Origin: Paracoccaceae bacterium
Lineage (GTDB): Bacteria > Pseudomonadota > Alphaproteobacteria > Rhodobacterales > Rhodobacteraceae
Length of the DNA stretch: 64,000 nucleotides
Direction: 5' to 3'
NCBI GenBank assembly: GCA_029862205.1
Contig: JAOTXT010000017.1
Span: 1-64,000, forward strand
Shown: piece after piece, positions 19,132-28,851 of the stretch
Numbering within the stretch: the stretch's first letter is position 1
How the letters are laid out: every line of letters starts with the position of its first letter
The notes under the pieces: generated by a model
The model's database searches: none
Told to the model about the DNA's origin: nothing
What the model saw: the letters and a program-made list of their open reading frames with translations, nothing else
Program-made: the position numbers and the translations under genes

Positions 19132-20430
19132 ATGCCCATCAACATCCTGATGCCCGCCCTCTCGCCCACGATGGAGGAAGGCAACCTCGCGAAATGGCTT
19201 AAGGCGGAAGGCGACGAGGTTTCCGCCGGCGACGTGATCGCCGAGATCGAAACCGACAAGGCCACCATGGAGGTCGAGGCGGTCGACGAGGGCACCCTTG
19301 GCAAGATCATCATTGCAGAGGGCACCGAAGGGGTGAAGGTCAACGCGGTGATCGCCGTCCTGCTCGAGGAAGGCGAGAGCACGGACGACATCGGCGACAC
19401 CTCCGCGCCCGCCATCGCGGAGGCGCCTAAACTCGAGGCACCCAAGTCCGCCTCCGGCAACGGGTCCGGTCCTCCGGCGGCGGCCCCTGCCCCACAATCG
19501 GCCCCCGCCGCGAAATCCAACGGCGGCGGGCGCGTCTTCGCCTCTCCGCTGGCGCGCCGGATTGCCAAAGGCAAGGGCCTTGACCTCGGTCAGATCGAGG
19601 GCTCGGGCCCCCGTGGCCGGATCGTCAAGGCGGACGTGGAAGCCGCCAAGCCAGGCGCCGCACCGGCCGCGCCATCGCCCGCACCCACCTCACTGCCTGC
19701 GGGACCGGATACGGAAATGGTCCGCAAGATGTACGCGGATTGCGAGCACGAGGAAATCGAGCTCGACGGCATGCGCAAGATCATCGCCGCGCGGCTGACC
19801 GAGGCCAAGATTACGATCCCGCATTTCTACCTGCGCCGGCGGATCGAGCTGGACGAACTTTTGAAGGTGCGCGGCCAGATGAACGCCAAGGGCGAGGCGC
19901 GAGGCATCAAACTCAGCGTCAACGACTACATCATCAAGGCCAGTGCGCTCGCGCTTCAGCAGGTGCCCGCGTGCAACGCGGTCTGGGCCGGCGACCGGGT
20001 GCTGCAGTTCAAGGCCTCGGACGTGGCGGTGGCGGTGGCCATCGAGGGCGGGCTTTTTACGCCCGTCATCCGGGACGCGGACGCCAAGTCGCTGTCGGTC
20101 ATCTCGGCCGAGATGAAGGACCTGGCGTCGCGCGCCCGCGAGCGCAAATTGGCACCGCATGAATATCAGGGCGGCAGCTACGCGATCTCGAATCTGGGCA
20201 TGATGGGGATCGAGAACTTCGACGCGGTGATCAACCCGCCCCACGCCTCGATCCTGGCGGTCGGCGCCGGGGTGCAGGAACCCGTCGTCCGCGACGGCGC
20301 GGTGGCGATCCGCACCATGATGTCGGTGACCCTGTCGGTCGATCACCGGGTCATCGATGGCGCCCTAGGCGCCGGGTTCCTGGACGCCTTAAAGGGCTAT
20401 CTGGAAGACCCGCTGGCAATGCTGATGTGA
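19132..20430 (+). CDS. pdhC: Dihydrolipoamide acetyltransferase, pyruvate dehydrogenase E2
   Basis: A 432-residue E2 core protein. In order: lipoyl domain (1-80) with [11 protein letters not shown], a linker, a peripheral subunit-binding domain (about 133-168, ASPLARRIAKGKGLDLGQIE), a second linker and the catalytic acetyltransferase domain with the C-terminal SVDHRVIDGALGAGFLDALK holding the catalytic His and Asp. The usual next gene in many relatives, the E3 subunit lpd, does not follow; a terminator and an AT-richer patch do. Confidence 0.97.
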   Translation: MPINILMPALSPTMEEGNLAKWLKAEGDEVSAGDVIAEIETDKATMEVEAVDEGTLGKIIIAEGTEGVKVNAVIAVLLEEGESTDDIGDTSAPAIAEAPKLEAPKSASGNGSGPPAAAPAPQSAPAAKSNGGGRVFASPLARRIAKGKGLDLGQIEGSGPRGRIVKADVEAAKPGAAPAAPSPAPTSLPAGPDTEMVRKMYADCEHEEIELDGMRKIIAARLTEAKITIPHFYLRRRIELDELLKVRGQMNAKGEARGIKLSVNDYIIKASALALQQVPACNAVWAGDRVLQFKASDVAVAVAIEGGLFTPVIRDADAKSLSVISAEMKDLASRARERKLAPHEYQGGSYAISNLGMMGIENFDAVINPPHASILAVGAGVQEPVVRDGAVAIRTMMSVTLSVDHRVIDGALGAGFLDALKGYLEDPLAMLM

Positions 20431-20438
20431 GTTTCTGG

Positions 20439-20461
20439 TGCCCCGGCGATGTGCTGGGGCA
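20439..20461 (+). terminator. Hairpin after pdhC
   Basis: TGCCCC (20439-20444) pairs with GGGGCA (20456-20461), and the stem extends inward with two G-T wobbles. It begins eight bases after the pdhC stop. No T-run follows. Confidence 0.55.
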
Positions 20462-20747
20462 TGACGGATGAATACTCATACGCGTATTGATTGGTTACCT
20501 CTGTTCGCATTCAGCTCCGATCCAAACACACGGCCATACAAACCATCGAAGACGCCCGAAATTATTCGTGCCAAATCAGGGTTTATTTGCACGATATTCT
20601 GGTGTTATTATTCACGCGTCGGTAAATGCGTGGTGTGTCAAATGGCTCTCGTGTATGAATTCTCAGGACTTCCCCTCAGCGGTGTAGACCGCGATTGCGA
20701 AAGCGCGCCCGATCCTGCGGTGCGCCGTGCGTCTGGGGGACGGGGTC
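20462..20747. other. AT-richer gap between pdhC and the PhyH-cupin gene
   Basis: Together with the terminator this is a 317-base stretch without a supported gene. Its composition changes sharply to A/T-rich right after the pdhC terminator and returns to GC-rich at about 20690. Small open frames exist but none has a ribosome site or plausible protein. It probably carries the promoter of the PhyH-cupin gene and marks one edge of inserted DNA. Confidence 0.5.
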
Positions 20748-22430
20748 GTGAATAACCATCGTCACAATTCCACTATGGCCAATGGCTTGCGCGCCCGTGA
20801 CGCCGCCCTGTTCAAATCCCAAGGGTTTCTGAATGCGGGACCGCTGCTGACGGACGGCCAACGAAGCCTCCTCCTGAATCACCTGCAACTCGGCAAACGC
20901 TACAAACCCGCCACTTGGTTCAAGGGCCGCGCGGTGACCGACCGGCTGATCTTCGATCTCGCTGCCAACGAGCACGTCCTTGGAGCTCTGCGGCCGCTTA
21001 TCGGAGACAACATCATCCTCTGGGGCGCGAGTTTGCTCGAGCGCCACCCTGGACAGCGCCACGGATGGCATGTCGACATCGAGTCCGCGGCTCAGGACCA
21101 GCGCTTTGCCTCTATCTGGATCGGACTTCGCAACACGTTCCGCGAAACCGGATTGAAGTTCATCAGTGGATCACATCTTTTCTCGAGACCGGTGCAGGAG
21201 TTCCAGCACAACCACAGCATCTCGCGCGATACCACGACGGATGACGCGGTACTCGCATGGGCACGAGAATTGGACGCAAGCGCGGCGTTGATACAACCGG
21301 ACGTTTGCGATGGCGAAGCCATCATCTTCGATGGCCGCATATGGCACGGCTCGCACAACGATTCCGAGACGCATCCGCGAACAGCACTCCTTCTTCAATA
21401 CGCGAGCGCCGATTCCGCGGTCCGTATGCCGGTAGCGTCGAGGTTCGAATGGCCCTTCCGTTTTGAAGCAACCAAGCTTCCGCCCGTCATTCTCGTCAGT
21501 GGGTCAGGAAACTTGGCGGGGAACCTAGAGGTTGCGCCACCGCCAACAACACCCGAAGACGCCGCTGCCATCTCCACCGAACTCCACCGGCTCGATCTGC
21601 CGCTGCGAGTGGAGCAGGGAAAAGCCTGGCAACCATATCCGTTGTTCTCGGGCGTCACGGAAATTCACGATCACATGGCGTGCCATGCGTCGGTTCTGGC
21701 CCCAGGCAAGATGCCTCACCCACCCCATTGCCATCTTGAGGAAGAAATCCTCATGGTTCTGGATGGCGAGGCAGAACTGCTGGTCGGTGACGGCCCCAAT
21801 GTGGCCGACACCGTCGCCCATCCAGTTAGACCAGGCATGTTCGTTTACTACCCCGCCTTCAAACACCACACATTGCGTAATGTCGGGACGGGTCCGCTGA
21901 CCTATCTCATGTTCAAATGGAGGGGCTCCCCGCGGGCCTCCGGACCTATCCTCGATGCAAAGATTGTCGAACCGGCACGCGACGATCAGGGCACAGCGGA
22001 TTCCTATCGCGCGACGCGGTTGGCGAATGGTGAGACGAATTTCCTGAGCAAGCTCAAGATCCATCGCTCCGACGTGCAACCCGGAGGCGGCTACGAGCCT
22101 CATCGGGATGAATACGACGTCGCGATCGTGGTCCTGTCCGGCAGAATCAATACCCTGGATCGAGAGGTTGGACCGTTTGGAGTCGTCTACTATTCGGCCG
22201 GAGAAGCGCATGGCCTACGCGCCGTCGGGCCCGATCCGGCGCGCTACTTGGTTTTCGAGTTCCGCTTAAGCCAAAGCAAAGGATCCGTCCGCGAGAAGCT
22301 TAGAGGCGCAATCCCAGAGGAAGCGAAGACCTGGTTCAGACGGATCGAGCGCGCGTCGCGGCGCTACCCCCGGGTCCGCGCAATGGTGCCGCGCCAAGTC
22401 AAATCCTTCGCGAGGGCGTTGCTCGACTAA
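20748..22430 (+). CDS. PhyH-type dioxygenase fused to two cupin domains
   Basis: A 560-residue three-part protein. Residues about 20-230 resemble phytanoyl-CoA dioxygenase-type Fe(II)/2-oxoglutarate oxygenases: the HxD of GWHVDIES at about 108-110, a distal IWHGSHND histidine at about 200, and an Arg soon after (HPRTALLLQYA). Two cupin domains follow: HPPHCHLEEEILMVLDGE (about 324-341), which keeps the metal-binding His-Glu pattern, and EPHRDEYDVAIVVLSG (about 451-466), which is less complete. GTG 20748 is preferred for its GGGGGA site eight bases upstream; GTG 20727 and ATG 20775 are alternatives. Codon use is AT-richer than its neighbours. Substrate unknown; possibly a small polar or sugar-linked metabolite. 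Confidence 0.72.
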   Translation: MNNHRHNSTMANGLRARDAALFKSQGFLNAGPLLTDGQRSLLLNHLQLGKRYKPATWFKGRAVTDRLIFDLAANEHVLGALRPLIGDNIILWGASLLERHPGQRHGWHVDIESAAQDQRFASIWIGLRNTFRETGLKFISGSHLFSRPVQEFQHNHSISRDTTTDDAVLAWARELDASAALIQPDVCDGEAIIFDGRIWHGSHNDSETHPRTALLLQYASADSAVRMPVASRFEWPFRFEATKLPPVILVSGSGNLAGNLEVAPPPTTPEDAAAISTELHRLDLPLRVEQGKAWQPYPLFSGVTEIHDHMACHASVLAPGKMPHPPHCHLEEEILMVLDGEAELLVGDGPNVADTVAHPVRPGMFVYYPAFKHHTLRNVGTGPLTYLMFKWRGSPRASGPILDAKIVEPARDDQGTADSYRATRLANGETNFLSKLKIHRSDVQPGGGYEPHRDEYDVAIVVLSGRINTLDREVGPFGVVYYSAGEAHGLRAVGPDPARYLVFEFRLSQSKGSVREKLRGAIPEEAKTWFRRIERASRRYPRVRAMVPRQVKSFARALLD

Positions 22431-22457
22431 TCCGGCCGACCGAGCGGAGCGCCGGCT

Positions 22458-25130
22458 TCACCCCGCCAGCACTGCCTCAGCCGCCTTGATCGCCTCTTCC
22501 GCCTTCGAGGCATCCGGCCCGCCGCCCTGGGCCATGTCCGGGCGGCCACCACCGCCCTTGCCACCGACGGCTTCGACCGCCGCGCGGACCAGGTCCACCG
22601 CCGAGACACGCCCGGTCAGATCATCGGTCACGCCTGCCGCCACCGCCACCTTACCACCTGTATCGGCGACTAGTAAAATCGCGCCCGAGCCGAGCCGCGC
22701 TTTATGCTCGTCAATCAGGCCGCGCAGGTCCTTGGGGCTGACGCCCGCCAACCTCTGGCCAAGGAACGTGACTCCGCCGATATCACGCGCCTCGGCGCCG
22801 GAACCGTTCGCCGAGGCGCCGCCAGCGCCGAGCGCGACCTGACGGCGAAGCTCGGTTACCTCCGCTTGCAGGGCCTTTCGCTCGTCCATCAGCGCCTGGA
22901 CCCGGTCCGGCGCCTCTTCCGGCCGGGCGCGCAGAACCGAGGCAACACGCGCCAGCGCCTGTTCCTGCACTTCCAAATACTCGAATGCCGCGGCTCCGGT
23001 CAGCGCCTCGACCCGGCGGATCCCGGCGCTGGATGCACCCTCGCCGATCACCTTTAACAGGCCGATCTCGCCGGTTTGGCGCACATGGGTGCCGCCGCAA
23101 AGCTCCATGGAATAGATATCGCCCGCCGGACCGCTTTCGCCTGCCGGCCGCCGTCCCATGGTCACGACCCGCACCTCGTCGCCATATTTCTCGCCGAAGA
23201 GCGCGCGCGCGCCCGCTTCCTGCGCCTCGTCCGGGGTCATGATCCGCGTGCTCACCTCGTCGTCCTGACGGATATAAGCATTGACCTCGGCCTCGATCGC
23301 CGCGATCTCCTCGGGTGCCACCGCCTTTTGATGCGAAAAATCGAAGCGCAGCCGGTCAGGCGCGACCAGGCTGCCGCGCTGCGCCACATGGTCGCCCAGA
23401 TGCCCGCGCAGCGCCTCGTGCAGCAGGTGCGTCGCCGAATGGTTGGCGCGAATTTCGGTGCGGCGGTCGCCGTCGACCGCCAATTCGGTCGCATCGCCAA
23501 CCCGGACCTCGCCCTCGGTCACTTCAGCCTCATGGACATAGACGTCGCCCACGCGCTTACGCACATCACGAACCCGCGCCAGGCCCTGGCCCACGCGGAT
23601 CACCCCGGTGTCGCCCACCTGACCACCCGCTTCGGCATAAAATGGCGTCTGGTTCAGGATGATCTGGACCGTCTCGCCGGCATTCGCACTCTCGACCTCG
23701 GCGCCATCGCGCACCAGCGCACGGATCACCCCCTCGGCGCGCTCGCTGTCATAGCCCAGGAACTCGGTCGCGCCCACGCGCTCGCGCAGGTCAAACCACA
23801 GCGCCTCCTCCGCCGCGCCGCCAGCGCCAGCCCAGGCGGCGCGTGCCTTCTCCTTCTGGGCTTCCATAGCGGTATTGAAGCCATCGACATCGACCGCTCG
23901 CCCCTGCTCGCGCAACGCGTCCTGGGTCAGGTCCAGCGGGAAACCGAATGTGTCGTAGAGCCGAAAAGCCGCCCCACCCGGCAGGGGCGCGCCGTCCGGG
24001 AGCTTGTTGAGTTCCTCAGCCAACAGGCCCAAACCCCGGTCAAGCGTTCGGCGGAACCGGTTCTCCTCGTGCTCCAGCGTTTCGGCAATCATGGCTTGCC
24101 CGCGCGCGAGCTCCGGAAACGCCTGGCCCATCTGCTGGACCAATGACGGGACAAGGCGATGCATCAGCGGGCTGTCGACACCCAGCAGATGCGCGTGCCG
24201 CATGGCGCGCCGCATTATCCGGCGCAGCACATAGCCCCGCCCCTCGTTCGAGGGCAGCACCCCATCGGCAATCAGGAAAGCGGTCGAGCGCAAATGGTCG
24301 GCAATCACCCTGTGATGCACCTTGCCCGGCCCGTCCGGCGCGCCGTCGGATTCATGGGCGCTTGCCTCGATCAGCGCCCGCATCAGATCGGTGTCGTAGA
24401 TGTCCTTTTTGCCCTGAAGGACCGTCCCCATCCGCTCGAGCCCCATGCCGGTGTCGATCGACGGCTTTGGCAAATCGGTCCGGCTGCCGTCCTCGATCTG
24501 CTCGAACTGCATGAAGACCAGGTTCCAGATCTCGACGAACCGGTCCCCGTCCTCGTCCAGGCTGCCGGGCGGGCCGCCGGCAACTTCGGGCCCGTGGTCG
24601 TAGAAAATCTCCGAGCACGGCCCGCAGGGCCCGATTGGCCCCATCATCCAGAAATTGTCCGAAGTGGCGATGCGGATGATCCGTTCGTCCGGCAAGCCCG
24701 CATGCTTTTTCCAGAGATCCGCCGCCTCTTCATCGTCATGGTATATGGTGACCGTCAGCTTCTCGGCAGGCAGGCCGAACTCCTTGGTCACCAGGTCCCA
24801 AGCAAGCGGGATCGCCCGCTCCTTGAAGTAGTCACCGAACGAGAAGTTCCCCAGCATTTCGAAGAATGTCAGGTGCCGCGCCGTGTAGCCCACATTGTCC
24901 AGATCATTGTGCTTGCCACCGGCGCGCACACATTTCTGGCTGGTCACCGCGCGGCTGTAATCGCGGGTCTCGACGCCGGTGAACAGGTTCTTGAACTGCA
25001 CCATGCCCGAATTGGTGAACATCAGCGTCGGATCATTCAGCGGCACCAGCGGAGACGAGGCCACGACCTCGTGGTCATGATCCTTGAAATAGCCGAGGAA
25101 TGTCGAGCGGATGTCGTTCAGGGACGCCAT
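22458..25130 (-). CDS. alaS: Alanyl-tRNA synthetase
   Basis: An 890-residue class II synthetase that charges tRNA-Ala. The N-terminal catalytic domain begins [15 protein letters not shown]; the editing domain has [11 protein letters not shown] and the [13 protein letters not shown] zinc motif; the C-terminal DHHA1-type domain ends with [12 protein letters not shown]. Length matches the family. It lies downstream of recA on the same strand, separated by a strong hairpin, an arrangement common in Rhodobacterales. Confidence 0.98.
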   Translation of the reverse strand: MASLNDIRSTFLGYFKDHDHEVVASSPLVPLNDPTLMFTNSGMVQFKNLFTGVETRDYSRAVTSQKCVRAGGKHNDLDNVGYTARHLTFFEMLGNFSFGDYFKERAIPLAWDLVTKEFGLPAEKLTVTIYHDDEEAADLWKKHAGLPDERIIRIATSDNFWMMGPIGPCGPCSEIFYDHGPEVAGGPPGSLDEDGDRFVEIWNLVFMQFEQIEDGSRTDLPKPSIDTGMGLERMGTVLQGKKDIYDTDLMRALIEASAHESDGAPDGPGKVHHRVIADHLRSTAFLIADGVLPSNEGRGYVLRRIMRRAMRHAHLLGVDSPLMHRLVPSLVQQMGQAFPELARGQAMIAETLEHEENRFRRTLDRGLGLLAEELNKLPDGAPLPGGAAFRLYDTFGFPLDLTQDALREQGRAVDVDGFNTAMEAQKEKARAAWAGAGGAAEEALWFDLRERVGATEFLGYDSERAEGVIRALVRDGAEVESANAGETVQIILNQTPFYAEAGGQVGDTGVIRVGQGLARVRDVRKRVGDVYVHEAEVTEGEVRVGDATELAVDGDRRTEIRANHSATHLLHEALRGHLGDHVAQRGSLVAPDRLRFDFSHQKAVAPEEIAAIEAEVNAYIRQDDEVSTRIMTPDEAQEAGARALFGEKYGDEVRVVTMGRRPAGESGPAGDIYSMELCGGTHVRQTGEIGLLKVIGEGASSAGIRRVEALTGAAAFEYLEVQEQALARVASVLRARPEEAPDRVQALMDERKALQAEVTELRRQVALGAGGASANGSGAEARDIGGVTFLGQRLAGVSPKDLRGLIDEHKARLGSGAILLVADTGGKVAVAAGVTDDLTGRVSAVDLVRAAVEAVGGKGGGGRPDMAQGGGPDASKAEEAIKAAEAVLAG

Positions 25131-25212
25131 GTCAGCCTCGCGCCGGAAGTCGCAGTTTCGGGCGATGTCTTATCCCGCACCCGATGGGCTGTCCACAGAT
25201 TGGGAAGCAAGT

Positions 25213-25240
25213 TGGGCCGGACGCTCATACGTCCGGCCCA
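25213..25240 (-). terminator. Terminator-like hairpin after recA
   Basis: TGGGCCGGACG (25213-25223) pairs perfectly over 11 bases with CGTCCGGCCCA (25230-25240) around the loop CTCATA. It lies 57 bases beyond the recA stop in the minus direction. No T-run follows, so termination may be partial, allowing some read-through into alaS. Confidence 0.65.
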
Positions 25241-25296
25241 TTTACCGCCCCGCAGGACGCTTCTGTCCAACCAAGTTGGCAGCAGAGGTAAAGCGA

Positions 25297-26385
25297 TTAT
25301 GCCTCGATCATATCGTCTTCGAGCCCCTCGCCAGGCTCCGCATCGCCGACCGGCAGGTCGAAATCCAGTCCATGGGCGGCACGGATCTTGTCCTCGATCT
25401 CCAGCGCTATGTCTGGGTTCTCGGCCAGAAACCCTTTCGTGTTCTCGCGCCCCTGTCCGATCCGCTGATCGCCATAGGAGAACCAGGCGCCCGACTTCTC
25501 GACCACGCCGGCCTTGACGCCCAAATCGATCAGTTCGCCCATCTTCGAGATGCCCTCGCCATACATGATGTCGAACTCGACCTGGCGGAAGGGCGGCGCC
25601 ACCTTGTTCTTGACCACCTTCACGCGGGTCGCGTTGCCGACCACCTCGTCGCGGTCCTTGATCGCGCCGATGCGGCGGATATCGAGCCGGACACTGGCGT
25701 AGAACTTCAGCGCATTGCCGCCAGTGGTGGTCTCGGGTGAGCCGAACATCACGCCAATCTTCATGCGAATCTGGTTGATGAAGATAACCATGCAATTCGA
25801 GCGGCTGATCGAACCGGTCAGCTTGCGCATCGCCTGGCTCATCAGCCGCGCATGGACGCCTACCGAACTGTCGCCCATGTCTCCCTCAAGTTCCGAGCGC
25901 GGGGTGAGCGCCGCGACCGAGTCGACGACCACCACCGAAACCGCGCCCGAGCGCACCAGCGTATCTGTAATCTCCAATGCCTGTTCGCCCGCGTCGGGCT
26001 GGGAAATCAGAAGCTCGTCCACATCGACGCCCAGCTTACGGGCATAGGCCGGGTCGAGCGCATGCTCGGCATCGACAAACGCACAGGTGCCGCCGCGCTT
26101 TTGCTCCTCGGCCACCACATGAAGCGCCAGCGTCGTCTTGCCTGAACTCTCCGGGCCATAGATTTCGACGATGCGGCCCTTGGGCAGACCGCCGATCCCC
26201 AGAGCGATGTCGAGGCCCAGCGAGCCGGTCGAGACCGCCTCGATATCCATCGCCGCCTCGCGCTGGCCGAGCTTCATGATCGAGCCCTTGCCGAAATTGC
26301 GCTCGATCTGCGCCAGCGCCGATTCCAGGGCCTTCTGCTTGTCCATGTCTCGCCTCTCGTCCAGCCTCAGCAGGTTATCTTTCAT
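25297..26385 (-). CDS. recA: Recombinase RecA
   Basis: A 362-residue ATP-dependent strand-exchange protein and LexA coprotease. The Walker A motif GPESSGKT is at residues 77-84, Walker B is in [10 protein letters not shown], and the signature [14 protein letters not shown] is present. The C-terminus is acidic, as usual. The start [13 protein letters not shown] precedes the conserved [14 protein letters not shown]; Met14 is a possible alternative. A LexA box lies 51-65 bases upstream of the start, so it is SOS-induced. Confidence 0.98.
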   Translation of the reverse strand: MKDNLLRLDERRDMDKQKALESALAQIERNFGKGSIMKLGQREAAMDIEAVSTGSLGLDIALGIGGLPKGRIVEIYGPESSGKTTLALHVVAEEQKRGGTCAFVDAEHALDPAYARKLGVDVDELLISQPDAGEQALEITDTLVRSGAVSVVVVDSVAALTPRSELEGDMGDSSVGVHARLMSQAMRKLTGSISRSNCMVIFINQIRMKIGVMFGSPETTTGGNALKFYASVRLDIRRIGAIKDRDEVVGNATRVKVVKNKVAPPFRQVEFDIMYGEGISKMGELIDLGVKAGVVEKSGAWFSYGDQRIGQGRENTKGFLAENPDIALEIEDKIRAAHGLDFDLPVGDAEPGEGLEDDMIEA

Positions 26386-26435
26386 TGTCTGATTCCCTTA
26401 TTCCACATCGCCTGAAGGGTTGCAATTGCAACAAT

Positions 26436-26450
26436 GTTCTGGTGATGTTC
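26436..26450. promoter_or_regulatory. LexA (SOS) box of recA
   Basis: GTTC-TGGTGAT-GTTC on the plus strand (GAAC-N7-GAAC toward recA) is an exact match to the alphaproteobacterial LexA direct repeat GTTC-N7-GTTC. A weaker copy, GTTC-N7-GTCT on the minus strand, lies about 15 bases further upstream. The position in the 145-base recA leader supports function. Confidence 0.8.
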
Positions 26451-26530
26451 TCATAAAATTCCAGACAAAGAAAGAACAAAATGTGCCTATCTCCAATCGT
26501 CGCCCAGGATGGTTGAGGAAGGGTTAAAGC

Positions 26531-28762
26531 CTATGACTCCCCTTCCAGAGCCTCCTTCACCTTGGCGGTAAGCTCGGTCAACGAGAAGGGTTTCGGCAGG
26601 AACATGAAGTCGTGATCCTGCAAATTCTTGCGGAACGAACCCTCGGCATAGCCAGAGACGAAAATCACCTTCAGATCGGGCCTCAGCTTGCGCGCCTCGG
26701 CGGCAAAGGTGGGGCCGTCCATGCCTGGCATCACCACGTCCGAGACCAGAAGGTCGATCCGGTCCTCGTTCTCGGTCAGCAGCTCCATCGCCTCTTCGGC
26801 GTCCGCTGCGGCGACCACTTCGTAGCCGCGCATGGTCAGCGCCCGGGCGGCGAAGGCGCGCACCGGATCCTCGTCCTCGACCAGCAGGATGGTGCCGCTG
26901 CCGGTCAGGTCGCCACCTGCAACCCGCCGACCTCCAAACCGGTGGATGGATTGCACAGGAATCGGCTTCGCCGTCTCGCCCTTCTTGTCTGCGCGGGCCT
27001 GGGGAAGAAGGATCCGGACCGTCGCGCCGCCCTCGTGCCTGTTTTCAGCGAATACATAGCCCGCCGACTGTTTGACGATCCCGTAGACGGTCGAAAGACC
27101 CAGCCCCGTGCCCTCGCCGACTGGCTTGGTGGTGAAGAAGGGATCGAAGACCTTATCCAATAGGGCGGGCTCGATCCCCGGCCCCTCGTCGGCCACGCAG
27201 ATTTCCACGTAGTCGCCCACGCGTATCTCGACGCCCCGGACCGATTGCCGTTCATCCAGGCGGAGGTTCCGGATCGAGATGGTGATCGTGCCGCCACCGG
27301 GCATCGCGTCGCGCGCGTTGACGACCAGGTTCATCAGCGCCTGCTCCAGCTGCTGGTGATCGGCCCTGACATGGCCCAACTCGCGCCCATGCTCCATTAC
27401 CAACGACACCTTTTCGCCGATGAGCCGGTCCAGCAGATAGCGTGCGTCCGAGACCACGTCCTGCACGGAAAGGAGCGCGGGATTCAATGTCTGCTTGCGC
27501 GAGAAGGCCAGAAGCTGGCGCACCAGTGCCGCCGCCCGGTGCGTGTTCTGCCTAATCTGCATCAAATCCGAATAATCGGGATGCAGGGCGTCCTTGCCCA
27601 GGAGCAGAAGGTCGGAATGCCCGCTGATCGCAGTTAGCACGTTATTAAAATCGTGAGCGATTCCGCCGGCCAGTTTACCCACCGCCTCCATCTTCTGGGA
27701 CTGGGCGAACTTGTCCTCGAGCTGACGCAGCTCGCTCACATCGGTCAACATCGCCAGCAGGGACGGTTTACCGTCGACCATTGTTGGGGTCAGCGAGATC
27801 TGCAAGAAGCTGTCTGCATCGACGCTGCCGCGAAGGCGAACCATCTCGCGCTGGCCCGACGGGCTCTCGGCGGCGTCCTCGATCAGCGCCTCCATCGGCC
27901 GGCCCAAAGGCTCGATCTGCTCGGCCAAGGCAGTTCCGGGCGCCGGATTGATGCCCAAAATCTCTCGCGCCGCCTTGTTCGCCGACTGCATCCGGCCCGC
28001 CAAATCGACCTGGATCAGCGCAACCGGCACCAGGTCGAACGCGCTGTCGAGTTGCTGGCGCACCGGATCGGACGGCGCGTAAAGACCGGCGTCATCGCCG
28101 GCATCGGCGACCCTCACGGGAACGGCATCGGATGGCGCCGCGGGGCGATCGGGCGCCCAGGATCCGTCTTTCGCATCGCCTGGTACTGGCGCGACCCGTG
28201 CCTGGTTCTGTGGCTGCGCGACAGGCTGGTCGCGCGACAGGCTGTTCTGCGGCAGCAAAGTCCAGACCAGATGGCCCGGCTCGTCATAGCGCGCGGTCAG
28301 CAGCCTGCCATTGGCGGCGCTTGCGGCAACCTCGCCGTGCTCGACCGGCTGGAACGAGAAACCAACCTCGCGTGCGCGCGTCGCCAGACGATAGATCACA
28401 CCCTCATCGATCGCCAAAACCTCACCGATCCCGAGCGCTGAAGCCGAAAACCGATCCCCAAGCTCGGATCGCATCGGTGCATTGGCCCAACCGATTCGCC
28501 CATCGGTACCGGTGATCGCGCCGGGCACCTGTAATGCGCCGATGCGGCGGCGCAGGGTCCGACCGCGCCACCAGGCGGCCCCATCGCCCGAGACGAGAAT
28601 TCCTGCGGCAAATCCAGCTAAACAAAGGAAAAGCGCAGCAAAAACCAGCCATTGCAGCGACGAGTTTCCTGCGACATCCAGCGCCAATGCCGCACTCGGA
28701 GTGAAAACCAGCAGCACTGCGCCAGCGGCACAGATCAATCCGGGAATCTGCGAAAGACTCAT
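26531..28762 (-). CDS. cckA: Hybrid histidine kinase CckA
   Basis: A 743-residue membrane-bound sensor that, in alphaproteobacteria, controls CtrA through ChpT. In order: two transmembrane helices (about residues 4-26 and 34-56), PAS-like regions (one near 260-350 with the ELRQLEDKFAQ linker), the phosphoacceptor GGIAHDFNNVLTAISGHSDL at about 380, the ATPase N-box NLVVNARDAMPGG, G-boxes, and a C-terminal receiver domain with the phosphorylated Asp in LLVSDVVMPGMDG. ATG 28762 has an AAGGA site nine bases upstream, better than the longer open frame. Adjacency to recA matches relatives. Confidence 0.93.
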   Translation of the reverse strand: MSLSQIPGLICAAGAVLLVFTPSAALALDVAGNSSLQWLVFAALFLCLAGFAAGILVSGDGAAWWRGRTLRRRIGALQVPGAITGTDGRIGWANAPMRSELGDRFSASALGIGEVLAIDEGVIYRLATRAREVGFSFQPVEHGEVAASAANGRLLTARYDEPGHLVWTLLPQNSLSRDQPVAQPQNQARVAPVPGDAKDGSWAPDRPAAPSDAVPVRVADAGDDAGLYAPSDPVRQQLDSAFDLVPVALIQVDLAGRMQSANKAAREILGINPAPGTALAEQIEPLGRPMEALIEDAAESPSGQREMVRLRGSVDADSFLQISLTPTMVDGKPSLLAMLTDVSELRQLEDKFAQSQKMEAVGKLAGGIAHDFNNVLTAISGHSDLLLLGKDALHPDYSDLMQIRQNTHRAAALVRQLLAFSRKQTLNPALLSVQDVVSDARYLLDRLIGEKVSLVMEHGRELGHVRADHQQLEQALMNLVVNARDAMPGGGTITISIRNLRLDERQSVRGVEIRVGDYVEICVADEGPGIEPALLDKVFDPFFTTKPVGEGTGLGLSTVYGIVKQSAGYVFAENRHEGGATVRILLPQARADKKGETAKPIPVQSIHRFGGRRVAGGDLTGSGTILLVEDEDPVRAFAARALTMRGYEVVAAADAEEAMELLTENEDRIDLLVSDVVMPGMDGPTFAAEARKLRPDLKVIFVSGYAEGSFRKNLQDHDFMFLPKPFSLTELTAKVKEALEGES

Positions 28763-28851
28763 GCTGCGGTCCTTCCAGCACCGCGCCCTGTTCAGAGGCA
28801 GGAGCAACACATTTGATTAATGAAGCATGAAATTCGGGGTTAACAAAACCG

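Noticed and set aside
20468-20755. Small protein gene in the AT-richer gap after pdhC
   Set aside because: A 95-codon frame exists, but it lacks a ribosome site, has an unlikely composition and overlaps the preferred start region of the PhyH-cupin gene.
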